A DNA stretch of 64,000 bases from Polytrichum commune (Eukaryota; Streptophyta; Polytrichopsida; Polytrichales; Polytrichaceae), in assembly GCA_950295325.1 (NCBI GenBank), contig OX485808.1:37282527-37346526 (forward strand). Direction: 5' to 3'. Each line of letters opens with the position of its first letter. Within the stretch, counting starts at the first letter, position 1. The notes below the pieces were generated by a model. The model ran no database searches and was not told where the DNA came from. It saw only the letters and a program-made list of their open reading frames with translations. This document shows positions 23,401 to 32,575 of this stretch, piece after piece. The position numbers were made by a program, and so were the translations under genes.

Positions 23401-26400
23401 AAAATCCAATCTCTTCTGTGAAATGGGAAAATCATGTCCATTTGAAGGTTTTGGTGATAGAGGGTGTATCCACCTTGGAAGCATTGCCTAACAACATTTA
23501 TGGGTTGGTATCATTGTATAAATTGGCGATACTAGGGTGTTATAAATTTCAAGACTTACCAGAGACCATAGGATCTCTATCCTCTTTGAGAGAACTAAAT
23601 TTAGGTGGATGTATGAGATTGGAAAATATCCCTATACAAGTTGGCAACTTGACCTCTTTGACCACCCTCGAGTTACATCATTGTGAGGGCTTGAAGGAAA
23701 TACCGGCGGCTTTGGGTAATTTGACGTCCTTGACCACCTTGGATTTGAGGGGTTGTACGGGCTTGAAGGAGATACCGGAGGCGTTGGGGACTTTGACCTC
23801 GCTGACCAAATTCAATTTATCTGGTTGTACGGGCTTGAAGGAGATACCAGAGGCGTTGGGGACTTTGACCTCATTGACCACGCTGTATTTATCTCATTGT
23901 AGAGGCTTGAAGGGGATACCGGAGGCGTTGGGGACTTTGACCTCCTTGACCAACTTGGATTTGTGGGGTTGTATGGGCTTGAAGGAGATACCGGAGGCGT
24001 TGTGGACTTTGACCTTGCTGACCAAATTCAATTTATCTGGTTGTACGGGCTTGAAGGAGATATCGGAGGCGTTGGGGACTTTGACCTCCTTGACCAACTT
24101 GGATTTGTGGGGTTGTACAGGCTTGAAGGAGATACCGGAGGCGTTGGGGACTTTGACCTCCTTGACCAACTTGGATTTGAGGGGTTGTACAGGCTTGAAG
24201 GAGATACCGGAGGCGTTGGGGACTTTGACCTCCTTGACCAGCTTGGATTTGAGGGGTTGTACAGGCTTGAAGGAGATACCGGAGGCGTTGGGGACTTTGA
24301 CCTCGCTGACCAAATTCAATTTATCTGGTTGTACGGGCTTGAAGGAGATACCGGAGGCGTTGGGGACTTTGACCTCCTTGACCACGTTGGATTTGAGGGG
24401 TTGTAAAAGCTTGAAAGAGATACCAAAGGCGTTGGGGACTTTGACCTCCTTGACCACGTTGTATTTATCTCATTGTAGAGGCTTGAAGGGGATACCGGAG
24501 GCGTTGGGGACTTTGACCTCCTTGACCAACTTGGATTTGAGGGGTTGTACGGGCTTGAAGGAGATACCGGAGGCGTTGGGGACTTTGACCTCTTTGACCA
24601 ACTTGGATTTGAGGGGATGTACGGGCTTGAAGGAGATACCGGAGGTGTTGGGGACTTTGACCTCGCTCACCACCTTGGATTTGAGTGGTTGTACTGGTTT
24701 GAAACAGATACCGAAGGCGTTGGATAACTTAACCTCCTTGATCACCTTGGATTTGAGTGGTTGTACGGGCTTGAAGGAGATACCGGAGGCATTGGGGACT
24801 CTGACCTCCTTGACCAGCTTGGATTTGAGGGGTTGTACGGGCTTGAAGGAGATACGGGAGGCATTGGGGACTTTGACCTCGCTGACCAAATTCAATTTAT
24901 CTGGTTGTACGGGCTTGAAAGAGATACCGGAGGCGTTGGGGACTTTTTCCTCATTGACCACCTTGGATTTGAGTGGTTGGACGGGCTTGAAGAAGATACC
25001 GGATGCATTGGGGACTTTGGCCTCGCTGACGGACTTCAATTTATCTAGTTGTACGGGCTTGAAAGAGATACCAGAGGCGTTGGGGACTTTGACCTCCTTG
25101 ACCGGCTTGGATTTGAGGGGTTGTACGGGCTTGAAGGAGATACCGGAGGCATTGGGGACTTTGACCTCCTTGACCTGGTTGGATTTGAGTGGTTGTACGG
25201 GCTTGAAGGAGATACCGGAGGTGTTGGGGACTTTGACCTCCTTGACCTGGTTGGATTTGAGTGGTTGTACGGGCTTGAAGGAGATACCGGAGGAGTTGGG
25301 GACTTTGACATCCTTGACCACGTTGTATTTATCTGGTTTTACGGGCTTAAAGGAGATACCAGAGGCGTTGGGGACTTTGAACTCATTGACCTGGTTGGAT
25401 TTGAGTGGTTGTACGGGCTTGAAGGAGATACCGGAGGTGTTGGGGACTTTGACCTCCTTGACCAGGTTGGATTTATATGGTTGTACGGGCTTAAAGGAGA
25501 TACCAGAGGCGTTGGGGACTTTGAACTCCTTGACCTCGTTGGATTTGGATGGTTGTACGGGCTTGAAGGAGATACCGGAGGTGTTGGGGACTTTGACCTC
25601 CTTGACCTGCATCGATTTGAGTGGTTGTACGGGCTTGAAGGAGATACCGGAGGAGTTGGGGACTTTGACCTCCTTGACCACGTTGTATTTATCTGGTTGT
25701 ACGGGCTTAAAGGAGATACCAGAGGCGTTGGGGACTTTGACGTCATTGACCACCTTGGATTTGAGTGGTTGTACGGGCTTGAAGGAGATACCGGAGGCGT
25801 TGTGGACTTTGACCTCTTTGACCACGTTGTTTTTCTCTCATTGTACAGGCTTGAAGGAGATACTGGAGGCGTTGGGGACTTTGACCTCCTTGACCAGGTT
25901 GGATTTGAGTGGTTGTGTACGGTTGAGGGAGATACCGGAGGCGTTGGGGACTTTGACCTCGCTGACCAAATTCAATTTATCTTGTTGTACGGGCTTGAAG
26001 GAGTTAGCGGAGGCGTTGGGGACTTTGACCTCGCTGACTACCTTCAATTTGCGTGGTTGTACGGGCTTGAAGGAGATACCGGAGACGTTGGGGTCTTTGA
26101 CCTCGCTGACCAAATTCAATTTATCTGGTTGTATGGGCTTGAAGGAGTTACCGGAGGCGTTGTGGACTTTGTCCTCCTTGACCACCTTGGATTTGAGTGG
26201 TTGTACGGGCTTGAAGGAGATACCGGAGGCGTTGGGGACTTTGACCTCGCTGACCAAATTCAATTTATCCCGTTGTACGGGCTTGAAGGAGATACCGGAG
26301 GCGTTGGGGACGTTGACCTTGCTAACCAACTTCAATTTATCTGGTTCCACGGGCTTGAAGGAGGTACCGGAGGCGTTGTGGACTTTGTCGTCCTTGACCA

Positions 26401-28262
26401 CCTTGGATTTGAGTGGTTGTATTGGCTTGAAGGACATACCGGAGGCGTTGGGGATTTTGACCTCCTTGACCACGTTGTATTTATCTCGTTGTACGGGCTT
26501 GAAGGAGATACCGGAGGTTTTGGGGACTTTGACCTCGCTGACCACCTTCAATTTATCTGGTAGTACGGGGTTGAAGGAGATATTGGAGGCGTTGGGGACT
26601 TTGACGTCATTGACCACCTTGGATTTGAGTGGTTGTACGGGCTTGAAGGAGATACCGGATGAGTTGGGGACTTTGACCTCGCTGACCAACTTCAATTTAT
26701 CTGGTTGTACGGGCTTGAAGGGGATGCCGGAGGCGTTGGGGACTTTGATGTCCTTGACCACTTTGGATTTGAGTGGTTGTATTGGCTTGAAGGAGATACC
26801 AGAGGCGTTGTGGACTTTGTCCTCCTTGACCACCTTGGATTTGTGTGGTTGTATGGGCTTGAAGGAGATACCGGGGGCATTGGGGACTTTGACCTCACTG
26901 ACCAACTTCAATTTATCTGGTTGTACGGGCTTGAAGGACATACCGGAGGCGTTGTGGACTTTGTCCTCCTTGACCACCTTGGATTTGAGTGGTTGTACGG
27001 GCTTGAAGGAGATACCGGATGCGTTGGGGACTTTGACCTCCTTGACCAAATTCAATTTATCCGGTTGTACGGGCTTGAAGGAGATACCAGGGGTGTTGGG
27101 GACTTTGACCTTGCTGACCAACTTCAATTTATCTGGTTCCACGGGCTTGAAGGAGCTACCAGAGGCGTTGTGGACTTTGTCGTCCTTGACCACCTTGGAT
27201 TTGAGTGGTTGTACTGGCTTGAAGGAGATACCGGAGGCGTTGGGGACTTTGACCTCCTTGACCACGTTGTATTTATCTCGTTGTACGGGCTTGAAGGAGA
27301 TACCGGATGAGTTGGGGACTTTGACCTCCTTGACCAAATTCAATTTATCCGGTTGTACGGGCTTGAAGGGGATACCGGAGGCGTTGGGGACTTTGATGTC
27401 CTTGACCACTTTGGATTTGGATGGTTATCCTGGCTTGAAGGAGATACCCGAGGCGTTGTGGACTTTGACCTCGTTGACCACCTTGGATTTGCGTGGTTGT
27501 ATGGGCTTGAAGGAGATACCGGATGCGTTGGGGACTTTGACCTCACTAACCAACTTCAATTTATCTGGTTGTACGGGCTTGAAGGACATACCGGAGGCGT
27601 TGTGGACTTTGTCCTCCTTGACCACCTTGGATTTGAGTGGTTGTACGGGCTTGAAGGAGATACCGGATGCGTTGGGGACTTTGACCTCCTTGACGACCTT
27701 GGATTTGAGTGGTTGTACAGGCTTGAAGGATATACCGGAGGCATTGGGGACTTTGACCTCGCTGACCAAATTCAATTTATCCGGTTGTACGGGCTTGAAG
27801 GAGATACCGGAGGCGTTGGGGACTTTGACTTTGCTAACCAACTTCAATTTATCTGGTTCCACGGGCTTGAAGGAGGTACCGGATGCGTTGTGGACTTTGT
27901 CGTCCTTGACCACCTTGGATTTGAGTGGTTGTACTAGCTTGAAGGAGATACCGGAGGCGTTGGGGACTTTGACTTTGCTAACCAACTTCAATTTATCTGG
28001 TTCCACGGGCTTGAAGGAGGTACCGGATGCGTTGGGGACTTTGACGTCCTTGACCACTTTGGATTTGAGTGGTTGTACTGGCTTGAAGGAGATACCGGAG
28101 GTGTTGGGGACTTTGACGTCCTTGACCACCTTGGATTTGAGTTGTTGTACGGGCTTGAAGAAAATACCGGGGGCGTTGGGGACTTTGACCTCGCTGACGA
28201 ACTTCAATTTATCTGGTTGTACGGGTATGGAATACAATATGCACGGCAACTTGATTGTGTAG
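20433..28262 (+). CDS. Protein kinase-NB-ARC-LRR immune receptor with giant regular LRR array
   Basis: A single open frame of 2,609 codons. The ATG follows an in-frame TGA at 20,403. Residues 1-180 are helical and charged (DCGRVDW near 78; possibly HeLo/MCAfunc-like, weak). Residues 200-470 form a complete kinase: glycine loop GNGAVGQVY 205-213, K225, E245, HRDLKPEN 322-329, DFG 352-354, APE 379-381; TKL-like. Residues 495-523 are a hydrophobic, Trp-rich linker. The NB-ARC has P-loop GMGGMGKTT 595-603, Walker B MVLDD 670-674, ITTRD 701-705, GLPL 762-765 and MHD 880-882, all intact. Irregular LRRs (1003-1072) precede 63 LRRs of exactly 24 residues (consensus part SGCTGLKEIPEALGTLTSL) and a short tail. 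The class is known from mosses. The inferred role is intracellular pathogen sensing, with the kinase as signalling or integrated domain. Usual NLRs have about 10-30 LRRs, so this array is extreme. Upstream non-coding exons cannot be excluded. Confidence 0.93.
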   Translation: MDEDFMPLVVRCSRKTKKLMRGSNLLNENECVHMTNISSLLVEGIQNMVKTLHGKVKLGSSMEDLYRVMKRVEVIIQDCGRVDWVHASLWQMDNEEEFREVLEELKCNFDTMCGQFQSMGISVHGLQESINFSPIKSLEVEKDQKALKARLLARIQATKESPEEQEIVKHAHKRLICRRDGEGVELDVANFPTYHWSPELTTSLGNGAVGQVYMTKCFGLDVAVKAFKKVDERNNSIADANFKKEVGVLAGLSHPNIIKFICCGEILDDQNFGNYIAMEKMDKNLANLLDNKTLRRSYLVTIDIMMQIARGLFYLHDMKVAHRDLKPENVLVNFWGDSKLDGMGYVKVKLADFGIAKIEAKDVYEEPTSGKLGTLGYRAPETFLKDGKTNAFKSDVFSFAMLCSYVLTRTNPFEGITPSSMKKSMEDGERPKLPLDCPKSLASLIKQCWRLQPSERPTFEHICIGLGKVKGELLESTQKISKGRMNLNTFGQDGFYLLQALVSCFWLWFQVMLNWMRACVWFVSGKTNIVDHVNIPANTYANEGECNVLVGSIHCMELTRTRAQNNVVGELVGMDKRMSKVMIELDKHSIVVIIGMGGMGKTTLAKYVMEHIRQEFVVSCFTFMKAQGCGTLEILKDILSNLGVNPKNGIDIEQGRGLLKEIITKQRTLMVLDDIGSVDQIHELMGLEIFKAAPIKNKMIITTRDWGLVKSLEDARRVDMDELNLDEAMNLFTLHVCDHQRIFEIPRHVEDIAKRIVETCRGLPLSLKVVGSTLRGMDRVRIWMRTLQRLRRARSLGSGNDMELWQCLQVSFDDLKHDEDKNMFLDICCFLSKEIFVQGMLKVESALQIWSNINKNPKESLKRLEDISLVKIGENGGLEMHDQLRDMGRMIVETQSGYMGTRLWNIHATKWNEEIGKDMRRMESLSYNEPTKEVKYMDMKEPLPSLRLFNYQGCESLISIGPIVNHSKHLSCLLVNCKQTNIAPGSAQMQNPISSVKWENHVHLKVLVIEGVSTLEALPNNIYGLVSLYKLAILGCYKFQDLPETIGSLSSLRELNLGGCMRLENIPIQVGNLTSLTTLELHHCEGLKEIPAALGNLTSLTTLDLRGCTGLKEIPEALGTLTSLTKFNLSGCTGLKEIPEALGTLTSLTTLYLSHCRGLKGIPEALGTLTSLTNLDLWGCMGLKEIPEALWTLTLLTKFNLSGCTGLKEISEALGTLTSLTNLDLWGCTGLKEIPEALGTLTSLTNLDLRGCTGLKEIPEALGTLTSLTSLDLRGCTGLKEIPEALGTLTSLTKFNLSGCTGLKEIPEALGTLTSLTTLDLRGCKSLKEIPKALGTLTSLTTLYLSHCRGLKGIPEALGTLTSLTNLDLRGCTGLKEIPEALGTLTSLTNLDLRGCTGLKEIPEVLGTLTSLTTLDLSGCTGLKQIPKALDNLTSLITLDLSGCTGLKEIPEALGTLTSLTSLDLRGCTGLKEIREALGTLTSLTKFNLSGCTGLKEIPEALGTFSSLTTLDLSGWTGLKKIPDALGTLASLTDFNLSSCTGLKEIPEALGTLTSLTGLDLRGCTGLKEIPEALGTLTSLTWLDLSGCTGLKEIPEVLGTLTSLTWLDLSGCTGLKEIPEELGTLTSLTTLYLSGFTGLKEIPEALGTLNSLTWLDLSGCTGLKEIPEVLGTLTSLTRLDLYGCTGLKEIPEALGTLNSLTSLDLDGCTGLKEIPEVLGTLTSLTCIDLSGCTGLKEIPEELGTLTSLTTLYLSGCTGLKEIPEALGTLTSLTTLDLSGCTGLKEIPEALWTLTSLTTLFFSHCTGLKEILEALGTLTSLTRLDLSGCVRLREIPEALGTLTSLTKFNLSCCTGLKELAEALGTLTSLTTFNLRGCTGLKEIPETLGSLTSLTKFNLSGCMGLKELPEALWTLSSLTTLDLSGCTGLKEIPEALGTLTSLTKFNLSRCTGLKEIPEALGTLTLLTNFNLSGSTGLKEVPEALWTLSSLTTLDLSGCIGLKDIPEALGILTSLTTLYLSRCTGLKEIPEVLGTLTSLTTFNLSGSTGLKEILEALGTLTSLTTLDLSGCTGLKEIPDELGTLTSLTNFNLSGCTGLKGMPEALGTLMSLTTLDLSGCIGLKEIPEALWTLSSLTTLDLCGCMGLKEIPGALGTLTSLTNFNLSGCTGLKDIPEALWTLSSLTTLDLSGCTGLKEIPDALGTLTSLTKFNLSGCTGLKEIPGVLGTLTLLTNFNLSGSTGLKELPEALWTLSSLTTLDLSGCTGLKEIPEALGTLTSLTTLYLSRCTGLKEIPDELGTLTSLTKFNLSGCTGLKGIPEALGTLMSLTTLDLDGYPGLKEIPEALWTLTSLTTLDLRGCMGLKEIPDALGTLTSLTNFNLSGCTGLKDIPEALWTLSSLTTLDLSGCTGLKEIPDALGTLTSLTTLDLSGCTGLKDIPEALGTLTSLTKFNLSGCTGLKEIPEALGTLTLLTNFNLSGSTGLKEVPDALWTLSSLTTLDLSGCTSLKEIPEALGTLTLLTNFNLSGSTGLKEVPDALGTLTSLTTLDLSGCTGLKEIPEVLGTLTSLTTLDLSCCTGLKKIPGALGTLTSLTNFNLSGCTGMEYNMHGNLIV
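23649..28259 (+). repeat. 72-bp coding minisatellite (63 full LRR units plus partial), copy A
   Basis: Every unit is exactly 72 bp, so the LRR frame never slips. (2585-1073)/24 gives 63 whole units, followed by a final partial one at 28,185. Units are near-identical at the DNA level with a small set of variants: TLDLSGC, KFNLSGC, TLYLSHC, NLDLRGC; ALG or ALW. A higher-order period of 648 bp (nine units) is visible: rare variants at 26,713 and 26,931 recur at 27,361 and 27,579. The consensus unit has no stop in most of the six frames, which creates long meaningless open frames on both strands. Confidence 0.95.
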
Positions 28263-28331
28263 GCCCTGCACCTACCCCATCAGCGCCTTGGCTTAATCGC
28301 CTTCGTTGTCGCAGCCTCGCCGTCGCGGTCA

Positions 28332-28411
28332 CAGGATGGCACTGGCGGTTGCGGGATGGCGCTCACCGTTGCAGGATGGCACTCGCGGTTGCCACATGGT
28401 GCGGGCGGTTG
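28332..28411. repeat. Four 20-bp GC-rich tandem units
   Basis: Units start at 28,332, 28,352, 28,372 and 28,392. Each contains ATGG and ends in (C/G)GTTG. The fourth is the most diverged. The tract starts about 70 bp after the kinase-NLR stop codon. Confidence 0.8.
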
Positions 28412-28465
28412 GTGAGTCACCTCGTCCTTGTTGACGGGTGGCTACCGGATACACCGGCAGTGCTT

Positions 28466-28553
28466 GGGAGTACTAGGGCAGCTAAGCCTGCCCTAAGAAA
28501 ATTTCACTAGGAGTACTTGGGCAGCCAAGCTTGCCCAAAGAAAATTTCTCTAG
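28466..28553. repeat. Tandem pair of hairpin-bearing ~44-bp units
   Basis: Unit 1 contains the stem TAGGGCAG/CTGCCCTA (28,474-28,495) and unit 2 TTGGGCAG/TTGCCCAA (28,517-28,538), each with a 6-base loop. Each hairpin is followed by AAGAAAATTTC and CTAG (28,507-28,510; 28,550-28,553). One base pair has changed on both sides of the stem between the units (A-T to T-A). Confidence 0.75.
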
Positions 28554-28657
28554 TCCCTGTCATCACGCCCATCACAGCCACAAGTACTTGGTAGTGTTAA
28601 CTTAGCTTCTACTAATTCTGAAAAAACTACGTTAATCAAGAAAGTCTACTATACAAT

Positions 28658-30488
28658 TTGTCGACCCCATGCAATGGCTAAAATTATATGTGGATTTGGA
28701 AGTGCATGCAATAGGCCTAGATGTTAAGTTAACATTATTTGTCATTCCTTGTAATATTTTTGGGAGATTAAAGATTTATAGTGTTACAATTATTGTCACT
28801 AACCAAGTGATTTTTCATCCAAATTTTAGTCATCCATGACAATATTTCATCACGTCAGTAACAAGAGAATGTAGGGCTTTGAACAATGGATGAAATCATC
28901 CGTCATCAATGACAATATTTGTTGACTTATTCACAAGAAGTGCCATCCAAAAAGTTACCATAGTGACATTAAGTACCATATGACACTAAATATCATGTTT
29001 AGTGTAGTTGGCACATGCGAACCCTACCCCACTAGATTCCCTCTACATTTGGGCGGGTTTGTCCTTATTAACACTAGAATATGGTAGGCAAGGGGCCGGG
29101 CCTACATGAAAACTCATCCTTTTATGAACTTGCAACACACGAGCTTTTGCATAGAAAAATGGAGCTAAGATTCTATTTGGTCAAAGATTACAAAATATTG
29201 ATGGTTGATTCCTTTATATAGGGGTGAAGATCTCATACACTCCATATGTTGCATATTTGAAGGGGAGAAGCCAACTTCTATTTTGCGAGGATGGATCATG
29301 GGAACATGTGAATGACTGCTCTTTGGTTCAAATTCAACCTTCAACATACAATTGGAGATGTTGGTATTGACAACATGCCCCAACAATGTCTAGTGCTCTA
29401 ACCATGTTTTAGGATTGCCAAGGTGTTTTTACAAAGTAGGTATGCACACATTATCGTTATTTGCAAATTAGAGATGTTATTTCCATTTTAAACTCTCCCA
29501 ACCCCTTCAAAATGCAACATAGAGGGGAGACAATATCAACTCTTATATAATAAGAGAATCATTCCCCACTTATGTCATGATTTTGAGTAATATGAAGTCA
29601 TGGTTTCAAAGCTCATACAACACTTGTCCATACACCAAGATACAACCATGTGTAGTCATTAAACCCTTAAACTCTTTGAACCGTTATTTTGTGATTTTAT
29701 GGGAGGGTTTGCAATTTTGAGGCAATGATGCCACAATTGCCCACCTTCCACATGGATTTACACCCACCAACACATAGTCATAGTCCTTCATAGCAAAATT
29801 AAGATGTCATACTTAAGAGAATTACCAAAATAAAGTATCAAAGTTAACAAAAGTCTAGTGACAAGTAACGCGACCCAATATCCGACTCTAAGACCGAACT
29901 ATGCAAACGAGTCGAATCCCCATGCCATAGTCTAAATCGCAGAGTCCATAGTCGAGCATGTATCGGCCATAGTCTAAGTATCGGTCACAAATTCCCCCGG
30001 CCATAGTCTAAATTGCAAAGACCATAGTCCATTATGTGATGGCCATAGTCATAGTCCTTCATAGCAAAATTAAGATGTCATAGTTTAAGATAATTACCAA
30101 AGTATGAGAGTTAACAAAAAGTCTAGTGACAAGTAACACAAACCAGTTCCCGACTCTATGACCAAACTATGCGAACGAGTCTAATACCCCGGCCATAGTC
30201 TTAATCGCAAAGACCATAGTCCAACATGTATGGGCCATAGTCACAAATTCCCCTGGCCATAGTCTAAATTGGAGAGACCATAGTCCAACATGTATGGGCC
30301 ATAGTCACAAATCGGAGAGACCATAGTCTAACATGTATGGGCCATAGTCACAAATTGGATAGGTAGGGCAAGGCCATAGTCTTAGTATCCAACCATAGTC
30401 CAAGTGTACTCATAAGGATAGGGGTGAGTCTTACCTTATAAACTTGCCCCTTGGCCTTCACCCGAACAATATGGAATAAAGGACGTGG
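28658..30488. repeat. Left arm of an 8.6-kb long inverted repeat
   Basis: Reverse complement of 33,563-37,301 once two nested transposons in that arm are removed. It pairs with 36,860-37,301, then 35,057-35,171, then 33,563-34,899. Junctions at 29,106 and about 29,222 are the empty sites of the TA-flanked transposon and of the hAT-like MITE. The arm is about 1.83 kb and non-coding. No target duplication is visible at 28,658/37,301, so the nature of the whole element (large TIR transposon, or a duplication-inversion) is open. Confidence 0.9.
29925..30405. repeat. Dense CCATAGTC motif array in the left arm
   Basis: About 16 copies of CCATAGTC, mostly as GGCCATAGTC or AGACCATAGTC, fall in about 480 bp. 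They alternate with short linkers (TAAATTGC, CACAAATT, CAACATGTATGG). The inverted counterpart (GACTATGG) is in the right arm, and a related motif is in the central minisatellite. Clusters like this resemble subterminal transposase-binding repeats, but the function is inferred only. Confidence 0.85.
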
Positions 30489-32037
30489 CTCACTCAATTT
30501 TTTAACTGGAGCATGAGGTCCTTGACTTAGTTCAAAGAGTGTAAGCATGGTTTGGGTGTGAAGCCCTTGATTACTATAAGATTATGTGTCGTAAACCTTC
30601 TGTGATAAGGACCATCTTCCTGGAATTACCATACGGAATCATTGTTCTAACAACTAGTTGTCCTATGTGCTACTCTATCATTGTTTGGGAAATGGTTTAT
30701 AGTTAAGTTATCTGTGATGAGATCCATCGGTCGGACCATCATGTGACTGTGTCAAACACGTCGAAATGCGGTGATTACTTTCACACATAAAGGTGGAAGT
30801 CCTCATCTCCAATTCTCGAAAAAGAGAGTAAAGGATTTAATTGAAGTGGAGTGTGTGCTCTGTGTATGGATCCCTGCGAAGGGGTAGAGGGACTCTTTTC
30901 GTGGTTATGAGGAGTTTGAGATTTTGAGTGACGTTTATTGCCATAAGAATATGTATGTGTGTCGATGGATTCGAGATGGGAATTCTTGAGACTGGTGGGA
31001 GGTGAAGAGAAATCTTATTTATACTATGAGAAAGGCACCTTCCAGCAGGAGTCCTAAGTAACGAATAGTTGGATGATATGATAATAAAACATCAGTTTCC
31101 CCCTGAGAAGGGAGTGAACTTCATTTAATTGTGCTCAAGGTGCACTGTGTGAAGTAAGTGTAAGAATAATGTGTTATTCCTGGGAAAGGAGATTCGATCT
31201 TCTGTGAGTGTCAATCTGCTAAGATCCTAGACTCACACAACATTGGGGTGTGAAACCCATTTCTTTTTGTAAAAACCCCCCTTGGGAAGAGGGCATATTC
31301 ACTGTATCGCTTGAGTCAAGCTCTGCCGCTGAGGAGAGATATCAAGATGATAAGTCTTGAGGGATGAAGGAGGTCTTAATTGGGTGAGAGATCACTCCTG
31401 ATTAATTAACCCGTGTGGAGATTTATGACTCCTGACGAGAGATGGGAGATTGTTTATCATGTTTGGATGCTGGACTAATTCACAAAAGGAGATTGACAGC
31501 CTTATAGTTTGCGGGAACTTTGAGGGATAACCGGCCACATCCTGATGTTACCACTTTCACTCGGTTACATGTTGAGAGTTTCTGGATTTCCATTACCTTT
31601 TAAATTGTAGTACAATGTCAACAGGATTGAACCTGGAGATGTATGGGCTGTGTCTGTATCCTTTAGAAGTTGATATCCACCCTGTAATTGCGAGGTAAGA
31701 GCGGGGTGCAAGTAAGTAATCTCATGTGTACTAGTAGTCGTCCGAAGAGAGAATGGCTCTCGCAACTGTGGGTTGAATCAGTTTCAACATCGTGGTTGCC
31801 ATAAATTTAGAACGAAATATGAAGGCCAAGAAGGACTAGGATCCCTTACTTGATCGATCAGTCAAGAGGGAGAACTCAAAATTCGGGGACCATCGTCTTT
31901 GTGTATGAGGAGAAGTCGTGAGGAGGTTGTGTGTGAAGGAGAGGATGGCACCTTTATCCCATATGGTTTGGGGGAAGGCTAAAGGGCATGTATATAAGGA
32001 GAAGTGGCTAGCACCTTGTTCGAGAACTTGAAGCTGA
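30489..32037. other. Central spacer of the long inverted repeat, left part; nothing recognised
   Basis: Moderate-GC, non-repetitive sequence with no convincing frame or splice-bounded exon. It is present once in the window. Confidence 0.5.
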
Positions 32038-32530
32038 CTTGGAACTGGTTACTTGCTACTTCTTACTAAGACTATGGCCCTCTCTCTGTGAGACTCGTTA
32101 CTTGGTGGCTTGCCTCTTGCTACTAAAGACTATGGCTTCTCTCTGTGAGACTCCTTACTTGGAATTTGGTTACTTGTTACTAAGACTATGGCCCTTTCTC
32201 TGTGAGACTCGTTACTTGGAATTTGGTTACTTGCTACTTGTTACTAAGACTATGGCCCTCTCTCTGTGAGACTCGTTACTTGGAATTTGGTTACCAAGAC
32301 TATGGCCCTCTCTCTGTGAGACTCGTTACTTGGAACTTGGTTACCAAGACTATGGCCCTCTCTCTATGAGACTCGTTACTTGGTTACTTGCTACTTGTTA
32401 CTAAGACTATGGCCCTCTCTCTATGAGACTTGTTACTTGGAACTTGGTTACCAAGACTATAGCCCTCTCTTTGTGAGACTCGTTACTTGGAACTTGGTTA
32501 CTTGCTACTTGTTACTAAGACTATGGCCCA
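32038..32530. repeat. Central minisatellite built on AAGACTATGGCCCTCTC
   Basis: About nine units of 50-66 bp: AAGACTATGGCCCTCTCTCT, then GTGAGACTCGTTACTTGG, then a variable ACTTGGTTAC(TTGCTACTTGTTACT) part. The GACTATGGCC core is the same motif that is repeated in both arms. The tract stops right beside the EXECUTER-like fragment. Confidence 0.9.
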
Positions 32531-32575
32531 GTTACTAAAATTCATCTCAAGTAGACTCTAATATGAAGTGAGTAC

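Larger units (their letters stand above)
1..28262 (+). repeat. Copy A of a ~35-kb tandem segmental duplication
   Basis: This segment reappears from 34,977 onward in the same orientation. The offset is 34,976 at the left edge, 34,977 after a 1-base indel near 5.7 kb, 34,989 after a TA-repeat expansion in the microsatellite near 9.1 kb, and 34,990 after a 1-base indel near 15.57 kb. Linear alignment holds to about 23.6 kb, where the LRR minisatellite starts to differ by whole units. All transposons in one copy are present in the other at the same base. The left boundary lies outside the window because position 1 is already inside a duplicated MITE. Confidence 0.97.
28263..28657. other. 3' flank of the kinase-NLR with two short tandem repeat structures
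   Basis: The DNA turns GC-rich straight after the stop. Four 20-bp units, GGATGGCNCTNNCNGTTG-like, occupy 28,332-28,411. Two tandem units of about 44 bp at 28,466-28,553 each contain a hairpin. No gene is seen. The corresponding flank of copy B is outside the window. Confidence 0.7.

Noticed and set aside
25049..26563. Same-strand 504-codon frame of YGLEGDTGGVGDFDLL repeats
   Set aside because: A shifted reading of the LRR minisatellite; the true frame is fixed by the upstream kinase-NB-ARC part.
25838..27409. Antisense open frame of 523 codons (VPNASGISFKPVQPLKSK type) and similar ones over both arrays
   Set aside because: They are the reverse strand of the 72-bp LRR unit; the repetition alone keeps them open. 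No independent start, domain or composition of a real gene.
28466..28553. Helitron 3' end (hairpin then CTAG followed by T)
   Set aside because: The pattern fits formally, but there are two tandem copies, no matching 5' TC end and no Rep/helicase; kept only as a hairpin observation.
29925..30405. CRISPR-like spaced repeats
   Set aside because: The repeat core is 8-10 bp, spacing is irregular, and the context is a plant inverted repeat; no cas genes.
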